From: Crateriforma sp964453205
GTDB lineage: Bacteria > Planctomycetota > Planctomycetia > Pirellulales > Pirellulaceae
Length of the DNA stretch: 52,383 bases
Assembly: GCA_964453205.1 (NCBI GenBank)
Contig: CAYVRC010000015.1
Location: 1-52,383 of the forward strand
Reading direction: 5' to 3'
Shown piece by piece: positions 17,081 through 23,836 of this stretch. The notes below the pieces were generated by a model that made no database searches, was not told the origin of the DNA, and saw nothing but the letters and a program-made list of their open reading frames with translations. Position 1 is the stretch's first letter, and each line of letters starts with the position of its first letter. The translations under genes and the position numbers were made by a program.

Positions 17081-17665
17081 TCAGGGCGACGTCGATTCGT
17101 CGGGGGTGTCGGAGTCGTCGGCGGCGGATTCATCGGCCTCCGGTGACACTTCTTCGACAGCGGATTCGGCCCCGTCCGTTCCGGCCCCGTCCGTTCCGGC
17201 GGCGGCGTTGGCGCCCGCATCGGCGGGCACCAATTCGACGTCGTTTTCGGTCGCGGGAGCCTCCTCCTGGTCGCCGCCGCTCAGGCCGCTCAGGCCGAAC
17301 GAATCGCTGGCGGGAATTGTCAGCGTGTCGGTTTCCGCCTCTTCATCGGCTTCGCTGCTGACCGACGGGGTGTCGATGACCGCGACGGGCGAGTGCGTCC
17401 CGAGCAGCCACATCGTGAAGGCACAGGTGAAGGCCCAGATCGCAGCGACGACGACGGTGATGATCGTGAACGTATCGCCGGCCTTGCTGCCGAAAGCGCT
17501 CTGGCCGCCGGGCCCGCCCAAAGCTCCCGTCAGGCCACCGCCCCGGCCTCGCTGGACCAGCACCAAGAGAATCAAAAAGAGCGACAGGGCCCCCATCATG
17601 AATCCCAGCACGGCGCTGGCAAAGCTGGCCACGAAGACGACCGGCTCGATGAAAAGGTTGGTCAT
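17081..17665 (-). CDS. secG: Preprotein translocase subunit SecG with long acidic tail
   Basis: The product has 194 residues. Two membrane segments (about 10-37 and 65-89) flank the conserved cytoplasmic loop QRGRGGGLTGALGGPGGQSAFGSKAGD, the SecG signature. SecG is part of the SecYEG channel for protein export. Typical SecG is 70-120 residues; this one carries about 100 extra residues rich in Glu, Asp, Ala, Ser and Thr, including a GTDGAGTDGA repeat at 158-167, encoded by a short tandem duplication near 17176-17206. The tail is probably disordered and its role is unknown. The gene lies between tpiA and yicC; tpiA-secG adjacency is common in bacteria. Confidence 0.9.
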   Translation of the reverse strand: MTNLFIEPVVFVASFASAVLGFMMGALSLFLILLVLVQRGRGGGLTGALGGPGGQSAFGSKAGDTFTIITVVVAAIWAFTCAFTMWLLGTHSPVAVIDTPSVSSEADEEAETDTLTIPASDSFGLSGLSGGDQEEAPATENDVELVPADAGANAAAGTDGAGTDGAESAVEEVSPEADESAADDSDTPDESTSP

Positions 17666-17735
17666 GGTTCAATCCGTTTCGGCGAAATTTTTTTGGTGGT
17701 GTGGGTGTTGCAAGCGACTCAGGCGGTCCGACGAT

Positions 17736-18491
17736 TCAAGCCGCCGTGATGATCCCGACGAAGTCGTCGACTTTGAGGCTGGCTCCGCCGACGAGGGCTC
17801 CGTCGATGTTCGGCTGGGCCAACAGTTCGTTGGCGTTGCCCGGCTTGACGCTGCCGCCGTACTGAATCCGAATTTGCTGTGCGACGTGGTCACCGAACTG
17901 CTTGGTCAGCAGGCCGCGGATGAAGACGTGGACTTCCTCGGCTTGTTCTTTGCTAGCGGTTTTGCCCGTCCCGATCGCCCAGACCGGTTCGTAGGCGATG
18001 ACGATTCCCGCGGCCCGGGCTTCGTCCAGTCCGGCCAGCGATCCGTCGATCTGGGTCTGGATGACCGACTCGGTTTGGTCGGCTTCGCGGTCTTCCAAGG
18101 TTTCACCGACGCAGACGATCGGGGTCAAGTGGCCGGCCAGCGCCGCGTGCAGTTTTTTCGAAACGTCGGCGTCGGTTTCCCCCATCAGTTGACGACGTTC
18201 GCTGTGTCCCAGGATGACGTAGCGACAACCGATGTCCCGAAGCATCGCGGCGTTGACTTCGCCGGTGAAGGCTCCGTCGTCCGCGGCGTACAAGTTTTGA
18301 GCCCCCAAGCCGACCTGGGTTCCGGCGACCTTGTCGGCGACCACGCCCAGGTACACCGAAGGCGGGCACAGCGCCACTTCGACGTCCGTGTCGCTGCCCA
18401 CCGCGGCGACGATGCCGTCGGCGAGTTCGGCGGCCGAATCGGCACGCATGTTCATTTTCCAGTTACCGGCGATCAAGATTTTTCGAGTCAC
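17736..18491 (-). CDS. tpiA: Triosephosphate isomerase
   Basis: The product has 251 residues, the standard length. It interconverts dihydroxyacetone phosphate and glyceraldehyde 3-phosphate in glycolysis and gluconeogenesis. Active-site residues are present: N10 and K12 (GNWKMN), H96 (LGHSERR) and the catalytic base E168 (AYEPVWAIGTG), then the phosphate loop IQYGGSVKP and DGALVGGASL. It is cytoplasmic. The ATG overlaps the DAHP synthase stop by four bases (18488-18491), so the two are translationally coupled, which is an uncommon pairing of central glycolysis with aromatic amino acid synthesis. Confidence 0.96.
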   Translation of the reverse strand: MTRKILIAGNWKMNMRADSAAELADGIVAAVGSDTDVEVALCPPSVYLGVVADKVAGTQVGLGAQNLYAADDGAFTGEVNAAMLRDIGCRYVILGHSERRQLMGETDADVSKKLHAALAGHLTPIVCVGETLEDREADQTESVIQTQIDGSLAGLDEARAAGIVIAYEPVWAIGTGKTASKEQAEEVHVFIRGLLTKQFGDHVAQQIRIQYGGSVKPGNANELLAQPNIDGALVGGASLKVDDFVGIITAA

Positions 18492-19525
18492 GCGAGTGCC
18501 TCCGGGAGCGGTGAGATGGTTTTGTTAAAAAGTGCCGCCAACTGACGCATTTGGGCGGCCAGTTCGCGATATTGATTGGGCAGCAACGCCTGGGGGCCGT
18601 CGCTTTTGGCTTCTTCGGGACAATCATGGACTTCGACGTGCACCCCGTCGGCACCGGCGGCGATGCCGGCCAGCGCACACGGCGGAATCAAGTCCGGCCG
18701 ACCGGTCGCGTGCGACGGATCGACGATGATGGGCAAATGAGTCAACGCTTTGACGGCGGGCACCGCGGCGATGTCGAACACGTTTCGGGTGATCGGGTCG
18801 AATCCTTTGATCCCGCGTTCGCACAGCACCACGTTGGGATTGCCTTGCGAAAGCACATACTCGGCGCTCATCAACAGATCCTTGATCGTCGCGCTCATGC
18901 CACGTTTGAGCAACACCGGTCGATCCGTTTTGCCGACTTCGGTCAGCAGCACGAAATTTTGCATGTTTCGTGCCCCGATTTGCAACATGTCGCTGTAGTG
19001 GGCGACCAGTTCGACGTTCCGCGGGTCGGTGATCTCGGTGACGACGGGCATGCCGTGGGTGTCGCCGACTTCTCGCAGAATCTTCAAGCCTTCTTCGCCC
19101 AAACCCTGGAACGCGTAGGGGCTGGTCCGCGGCTTGTAGGCTCCGCCGCGAAACAGGTTGGCGCCGCTTTTGCGGACGCTCTCGGCGATGCGGTGCATGC
19201 GATCGCGATCTTCGACGCTGCAAGGGCCGGCGATCATGCCCAGGTGGTCGCCGCCGATCTTCACGCCCCCGACATCGATGACACTGGGTTCGGGATGAGC
19301 TTCCAGCGACGCCAGTTTGTAGGGCGGTAAAACCGGCACGACTTCGGAAACGCCCGGGATGGACCGCAGGCGTTCTTCGCTCAGGTTGGATTCGTCGCCG
19401 ATGATGCCGACGATGGTTCGGTAAGTGCCCCGGCTGAGATGGGCGGTCAGGCCCAGCGATTCGACCTTTTCGATGACATGATCGACTTGAGCGTCGGTGG
19501 CGCGGCTTTGCAAAATCAGGATCAC
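18488..19525 (-). CDS. aroF: 3-deoxy-7-phosphoheptulonate (DAHP) synthase
   Basis: The product has 345 residues from a GTG start at 19525. It condenses phosphoenolpyruvate with erythrose 4-phosphate at the entry to the shikimate pathway. An N-terminal ferredoxin-like regulatory domain (about 1-70, ILILQSRATDAQVDHVIEKVESLGL) precedes the barrel, as in the Thermotoga/Bacillus AroA-beta type. Catalytic-domain motifs are IAGPCSVED, GGAYKPRTSPYAFQGLG, LLKRGMSAT, LCERGIKGFD and DPSHATGRPDLI. The N-terminal domain suggests feedback control by an aromatic product. It is the first gene of the eight-gene minus-strand operon. I see no Shine-Dalgarno sequence in front of it. Confidence 0.93.
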   Translation of the reverse strand: MILILQSRATDAQVDHVIEKVESLGLTAHLSRGTYRTIVGIIGDESNLSEERLRSIPGVSEVVPVLPPYKLASLEAHPEPSVIDVGGVKIGGDHLGMIAGPCSVEDRDRMHRIAESVRKSGANLFRGGAYKPRTSPYAFQGLGEEGLKILREVGDTHGMPVVTEITDPRNVELVAHYSDMLQIGARNMQNFVLLTEVGKTDRPVLLKRGMSATIKDLLMSAEYVLSQGNPNVVLCERGIKGFDPITRNVFDIAAVPAVKALTHLPIIVDPSHATGRPDLIPPCALAGIAAGADGVHVEVHDCPEEAKSDGPQALLPNQYRELAAQMRQLAALFNKTISPLPEALA

Positions 19526-19842
19526 GGTGGCGACCGTTTGCGTGGGAATTTCTGGGAGGAGAGGGGGGACGATCGCGTCAGGCTAGTCGCGGCTCGGCCG
19601 GCGTCGACCGCCGGGGGCGTCGAAAACCGCCGAAACCGGAAAAATCCGCCGAATCCGGAAGCCCGGCAATGTAGCAACCCACGACCGGAATCGTCGAGGC
19701 CAATGGGAAAGTCGAGGCCAATGGGAAAGACGGGCGAGACGTCCTGCACCCCCGCCCCCGACCGGGCGACGGCTCGTTACAATCTGCGCGACCGCCGCGG
19801 GGGTCTCACCCGATCCGCCCGGTTTCTCGTCCGCCCGTCCCT
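19526..19842. other. Divergent intergenic region, DAHP synthase / GNAT
   Basis: These 317 bases should hold the promoter of the eight-gene minus-strand operon and that of the plus-strand acetyltransferase. Visible items are the perfect 18-base tandem duplication at 19693-19728 and TACAAT at 19778-19783, which resembles a -10 box for the plus-strand gene but has no convincing -35 box. I see no gene or known RNA element here. Confidence 0.45.
19693..19728. repeat. Perfect 18-base tandem duplication
   Basis: GTCGAGGCCAATGGGAAA occurs at 19693-19710 and again, unchanged, at 19711-19728. It lies between two divergent genes. The two copies place identical sequence 18 bases apart. It may be a recent slippage duplication or a duplicated protein site. 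Confidence 0.8.
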
Positions 19843-20307
19843 TTGACTTGCAACCGGACCGTTGCCTTGGAATTCGTCACCATCGAGTGGTGCACGCCGC
19901 TGTATCAAGAATCTCTGGAACTGAGGCACGCGGTGCTCCGGCAGCCGCTCGGTTTGACCTTTTCCGGTGAAGATCTGGACGCCGAACATTCCGATCTGCA
20001 TTTCGGCGTCACCGAAGACGACAAGTTGGTGGGAATCCTGGTCGCCCGCCTGGCCGGCAAGTCGACGGCGAAGCTGCGTCAAATGGCCGTCGATCCGTCG
20101 CGGCAGAATCAAGGCGTCGGGACGTTCCTGGTCGAACGCGTCGAAGTCGAACTCCGAGACCGGGATGCGACGGAGGTGCAGCTTCACGCCCGAGAGGCCG
20201 CCGTCGCGTTCTACGAAAAGCTCGGCTATCGGGTCGTCGGCGAACCCTTCGACGAGGTCACCTTGCCGCATCGCAAGATGCAAAAAACGCTGCCGCGACA
20301 AAATTGA
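19843..20307 (+). CDS. GNAT family N-acetyltransferase
   Basis: The product has about 154 residues. The acetyl-CoA-binding pattern of GNAT proteins is clear: KLRQMAVDPSRQNQGVGTFLVERVE (beta4, pyrophosphate loop, alpha3), then QLHAREAAVAFYEKLGYRVVGEPF. The acceptor substrate is unknown. The N-terminal RHAVLRQPLGL segment is typical of ElaA-like or uncharacterised small GNATs. There is no ATG at the start; TTG at 19843 or, more in keeping with homologs, TTG at 19867 must be used, and neither has a Shine-Dalgarno sequence. The gene converges on the SseB-like gene with 22 bases between stops. Confidence 0.85.
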   Translation: MTCNRTVALEFVTIEWCTPLYQESLELRHAVLRQPLGLTFSGEDLDAEHSDLHFGVTEDDKLVGILVARLAGKSTAKLRQMAVDPSRQNQGVGTFLVERVEVELRDRDATEVQLHAREAAVAFYEKLGYRVVGEPFDEVTLPHRKMQKTLPRQN

Positions 20308-20329
20308 AATCGCCACGGCGGGATCGCCT

Positions 20330-20746
20330 TCACTCGGCCGCTTCGTCTTCGTCGCGGAGTTCGTCGGCCAGATCGGCCGGGATCAGCTGCACGTCGTCCG
20401 ACTCGGGATTCAGCAGCAAGCCGAATTCCTCGGGCAGGTAGTCCATCAACAGGTCGCCTTCGACCATGAAACCCTGGACCTCCTCGTCCTCGTCGAACAT
20501 GTCACTCTGCGCGGTGACGAAAATGCCGGCGTGTTCTTCGCTGCTGAAGACCACCAGGACCTCCTGGTCTTCCAATTCGGCCGTCAAGGCGCCGATCGCG
20601 TCCTCGTCGTCTTCGTCCTCCGGAGACTGGACGTTGATCAAGATGAACTCCCCCGAAGCCAACAGCGATTTGATCGCGACGGCGTCTTGGTCAGAGATCG
20701 CCGCGACCAATTCGGCGTACGAGTCGGAACTGAGTGGTGCAGGCAT
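20330..20746 (-). CDS. SseB-like N-terminal domain protein
   Basis: The product has 138 residues and is very acidic, with no signal peptide or membrane segment. Segments GEFILINVQS, QEVLVVFSSEEHAGIF and LMDYLPEEFGLLLNPESDDVQLIPADLADEL follow the pattern of the SseB N-terminal domain (PF07179), a small alpha/beta fold of unclear function found in many bacteria. The ATG at 20746 is preferred; an in-frame upstream ATG at 20857 would add an Arg/Pro-rich 37-residue piece. The gene is divergent from the Tat-exported oxidoreductase gene. The assignment is from pattern only. Confidence 0.65.
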   Translation of the reverse strand: MPAPLSSDSYAELVAAISDQDAVAIKSLLASGEFILINVQSPEDEDDEDAIGALTAELEDQEVLVVFSSEEHAGIFVTAQSDMFDEDEEVQGFMVEGDLLMDYLPEEFGLLLNPESDDVQLIPADLADELRDEDEAAE

Positions 20747-20975
20747 TCCAGAAGCGTAGGTTCGCCGGGCTTTCGGGGCAATCGGGGGCGGTTCACTCGG
20801 GGGCCGCGAGTCGGTTTTTTGTCGGAAGCGCTGGCGACGCCCGAGTGGTCGCGGCAAGATTTCCCATTTTTTCGTCAGACCGCTGCCGCGACCGAGCCGA
20901 CGATCTCGTCTAAACTGCGTCGGATCCTTTCCTCAGGCTTTCCTTGCCCCCGCCCCCGAACCGCAGACCAGTGCC

Positions 20976-22361
20976 GTGACCCGACCGACCCAAAACCGCC
21001 CCGCCAACAGCCGCCGCCACTTTTTAAAGACGGGTGCTGCGGCCGGTGCCATCGCGACGCCTTATTTCTTTTCCCAGCCTCGGACGCTGGCCGAGGAAAC
21101 GAAATCCGCCAACGACCGGATCCCGATCGCCGTGATCGGCAGCGGCGGCATGGCCGGCGGCAACATGCGGTCGGCCAGTGACTGGTTGGACGTCGTGGCG
21201 ATCTGCGACGTGGATAGCGATCGGGCCGCCAAGTTCAACGAACAGCACAGCGGCGGCAAGGCCAAGACTTACTCGAATTACGAAGACATCCTGGCCGACG
21301 ACGAAATCAAGCTGGTCCACATCGCCACGCCCGATCACTGGCACACCAAGCCTCTGATCGAAGCGATGCTGGCCGGCAAAGACGTGTACTGCGAAAAACC
21401 GCTGACCTTGACGATCGACGAAGGCAAACGGATCCGCAAAATCCAGCGGGAAACCGGACGCGTCGTGCAGGTCGGCACGCAACAACGCAGCACGTTTCCT
21501 TTGTTCGTCAAAGCGATGGCGATCGTGGCCGACGGCCGGGTCGGCAAGATCAAACGACTGGAATGTTGCATCGGCGGCGCGCCGTCAAGCCCCGCCATCC
21601 CGGTCGCCGACGTCCCCGGAAACTTGGATTGGGATCGCTGGTTGGGGCCCGCGCCCGAAGTCGCCTACCGCAACCAGCCGAAGACCGAAGACCAGCGGTA
21701 TCACAGCAACTGTCATTACGAATTCCGCTGGTGGTACGAATACAGCGGCGGCAAGCTGACCGACTGGGGTGCCCACCATGTCGACATCGCCAACTGGGCA
21801 CTCAAGCAGAACGGACAGACCGAAGGCCCGCTGGGCATCCGCGGCACCGCGGAACATCCTGTCGATTTCGTCAACGGCGTGCCGCAACAAAACGATCGTT
21901 ACAACACGGCCACCAAGTTCCTGTTTACGGTGGACTATCCCGGCGGCACGGAAATGATCATTCGCAACGATGGCCGTAACGGTGTGCTGATCGAAGGCGA
22001 CAAAGGGCGGATCTTTGTCAGCCGGGGCAAGCTGGAAGGGGCACCGGTGGAAGCCTTGCAAGACAACCCGCTTCCCGAAAACGCCATCGCGACGGCCTAC
22101 AAGGGTTTGCCGATGGAGCACAACGAGCGAAAGGCACACTGGGCCAACTTCATCCGCTGCCACCAGCAAGGCGTCCAGCCGATCAGCGACGTTCACAGCC
22201 ACATGGAAATGCTGAACGTCTGCCACTTGGCCGGCATCAGCGCGCGATTGGGACGCGATCTGAAATGGGACGACAAGAACGAGCAGGTCGTCGGCGACGA
22301 CCAAGCCGACGCGATGCTCGCGCGGCCTTACCGTGCGGGCTACGAGATCCAGATGGGCTAG
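20976..22361 (+). CDS. Tat-exported Gfo/Idh/MocA family oxidoreductase
   Basis: The product has 461 residues from a GTG start at 20976. The N-terminus carries a twin-arginine signal (SRRHFLKTG at 12-20, then AAAGAIATPYFF), so it should be exported in folded form. The Rossmann motif GSGGMAGG (55-62) and the family's catalytic EKP (140-142, YCEKPLT) are present, followed by the alpha/beta domain with GGKLTDWGAHHVDIANWAL. Exported members of this family are abundant in planctomycetes and act on sugars or cyclitols, possibly with tightly bound NAD(P). The substrate is unknown. A strong hairpin with a T tract follows 33 bases after the stop. Confidence 0.9.
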   Translation: MTRPTQNRPANSRRHFLKTGAAAGAIATPYFFSQPRTLAEETKSANDRIPIAVIGSGGMAGGNMRSASDWLDVVAICDVDSDRAAKFNEQHSGGKAKTYSNYEDILADDEIKLVHIATPDHWHTKPLIEAMLAGKDVYCEKPLTLTIDEGKRIRKIQRETGRVVQVGTQQRSTFPLFVKAMAIVADGRVGKIKRLECCIGGAPSSPAIPVADVPGNLDWDRWLGPAPEVAYRNQPKTEDQRYHSNCHYEFRWWYEYSGGKLTDWGAHHVDIANWALKQNGQTEGPLGIRGTAEHPVDFVNGVPQQNDRYNTATKFLFTVDYPGGTEMIIRNDGRNGVLIEGDKGRIFVSRGKLEGAPVEALQDNPLPENAIATAYKGLPMEHNERKAHWANFIRCHQQGVQPISDVHSHMEMLNVCHLAGISARLGRDLKWDDKNEQVVGDDQADAMLARPYRAGYEIQMG

Positions 22362-22393
22362 GAGCCGGCCGCCCGTTGCCTACGTCCTCTACG

Positions 22394-22446
22394 AAACGGT
22401 CCGTCGTTGGTATCATCTGCCTGCGACAGACCGTTTTTCTTTTTCG
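22394..22446 (+). terminator. Rho-independent-type terminator after the Gfo/Idh gene
   Basis: AAACGGTC (22394-22401) pairs with GACCGTTT (22429-22436). After one C-A mismatch the stem continues with GTCG/CGAC (22403-22406, 22424-22427). The loop is 17 bases, and the stem is followed by a T-rich tract broken by one C. It would end transcripts from the upstream oxidoreductase gene. The loop contains TATCAT (22411-22416), a possible -10 box for metY, 80 bases before its ATG, so terminator and promoter may be interleaved. Attenuation of metY is an alternative reading. Confidence 0.55.
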
Positions 22447-22495
22447 CCCCCTTCGGTCATCTCCGAACCCTGCCCCCAACAGCCGCTTTTCGACC

Positions 22496-23809
22496 ATGAG
22501 TTCAGAACCCCAGTACCGCGACGGCACCCTCGCGTTGCACGCCGGCCAAGTCCCCGATCCCACGACCAACAGTCGCGCCGTCCCGATTTATGCGACGACC
22601 AGTTACACGTTCAACGACACCGATCACGCCGCGGCGTTGTTCGGGTTGACCGAGTTCGGGAACATCTACAGCCGGCTGATGAACCCGACGGTCGACGTGC
22701 TGGAGAAACGATTGGCGGCGCTCGACGGCGGCGTGACGGGTTTGTGTTTCGCGTCGGGACAGGCCGCCATCACCGCGGCGATCCTGACGATCGCCCACAG
22801 CGGCCAAAACATTGTCAGCAGCACGTCGCTGTACGGCGGGACCTGGACGCTGTTCACCCAGACGTTCAAGAATCTGGGCATCGAGGTCCGCTTTTTCGAT
22901 TCCGCGCACCCGGAAAAGATCCACGAGTTGGTCGACGAAAACACGCGACTGGTTTACATGGAATCGTTGGGCAATCCCAAGAACGACGTGCCGGATTTCG
23001 AAGCCATCGCCGAGGCGGCGCACACGTCGCCCCACGGTCCGATCCCGGTGCTGTGTGACAACACCGTGATGACACCCCTGCTGCTCAAGCCGATCGATCA
23101 CGGCATCGACATCGTGATCTACAGCACGACCAAATTCATCGGCGGCCACGGCACGACCATCGGCGGCGCGATCGTCGATAGCGGCAACTTCCAATGGGCC
23201 GACAACCCGGACAAGTGGCCGGAGTTTTGCGGACCGTCGCCTTCGTATCACGGCGCGGTTTTCGAAGAACACCTGCGGCCGATGGGCAACATCGCTTACA
23301 ACCTGCACATCCGCACGCATTGGCTGCGTGACACCGGCGCGGCGATGAACCCCTTCGCGGCGTTTCTGTTTTTGCAAGGTTTGGAAACGCTGCACTTGCG
23401 GATGCCCCGGCACTGCGAAAACGCGCAAGCGGTCGCGGAATTCCTGGAATCGCATCCCGGCGTCGAATGGGTCAATTACCCCGGCTTGAAGTCTAGCGCG
23501 TACTACACCAACGGGCGAAAGTATTTGCCCCACGGCCAAGGCGCGATCATGGGATTCGGCATCAAGGGCGGCATGGAAGCCGGCAAGAAATTCATCAACG
23601 CCTGCAAATTGTGTTCGCACCTGGCCAACATCGGTGACGCCAAGACGTTGGTGATCCATCCGGCCAGCACGACGCACCAACAGTTGTCCGAATCCGAACA
23701 ACTCAGCACCGGCGTGTCGCCCGAATACGTCCGCGTCAGCGTCGGCATCGAAGACGTCGCCGACATCATCGACGACTTGAAGCAGGCGCTTGCCGTGGCG
23801 ACGTCGTAG
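22496..23809 (+). CDS. metY: O-acetylhomoserine sulfhydrylase
   Basis: The product has 437 residues. It is a PLP enzyme of the Cys/Met metabolism family that makes homocysteine from O-acetylhomoserine and sulfide. The N-terminus (TLALHAGQVPDPTTNSRAVPIYATTSY) and YSRLMNPTVDVLEKRLAALDGG are typical. The PLP lysine is K213 in YSTTKFIGGHGTTIGG, a form characteristic of O-acetylhomoserine sulfhydrylases rather than cystathionine gamma-synthases. MetX-MetW follows after 27 bases, so the two steps of direct sulfhydrylation are encoded together. The ATG at 22496 begins the conserved part; the open frame upstream has no homology. No SAM riboswitch was seen in the short leader. Confidence 0.93.
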   Translation: MSSEPQYRDGTLALHAGQVPDPTTNSRAVPIYATTSYTFNDTDHAAALFGLTEFGNIYSRLMNPTVDVLEKRLAALDGGVTGLCFASGQAAITAAILTIAHSGQNIVSSTSLYGGTWTLFTQTFKNLGIEVRFFDSAHPEKIHELVDENTRLVYMESLGNPKNDVPDFEAIAEAAHTSPHGPIPVLCDNTVMTPLLLKPIDHGIDIVIYSTTKFIGGHGTTIGGAIVDSGNFQWADNPDKWPEFCGPSPSYHGAVFEEHLRPMGNIAYNLHIRTHWLRDTGAAMNPFAAFLFLQGLETLHLRMPRHCENAQAVAEFLESHPGVEWVNYPGLKSSAYYTNGRKYLPHGQGAIMGFGIKGGMEAGKKFINACKLCSHLANIGDAKTLVIHPASTTHQQLSESEQLSTGVSPEYVRVSVGIEDVADIIDDLKQALAVATS

Positions 23810-23836
23810 CCACGGTTCGCACGAAGTCGCTGGATC

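Noticed and set aside
17684..17695. T-run after a small stem between tpiA and secG as terminator
   Set aside because: The run of T is on the plus strand, opposite to the direction of the operon, and the stem has only four base pairs.
22362..22495. SAM or other riboswitch ahead of metY
   Set aside because: The leader is only about 130 bases and contains one simple terminator-like hairpin. I could not match SAM-I, SAM-II or SAH riboswitch cores.
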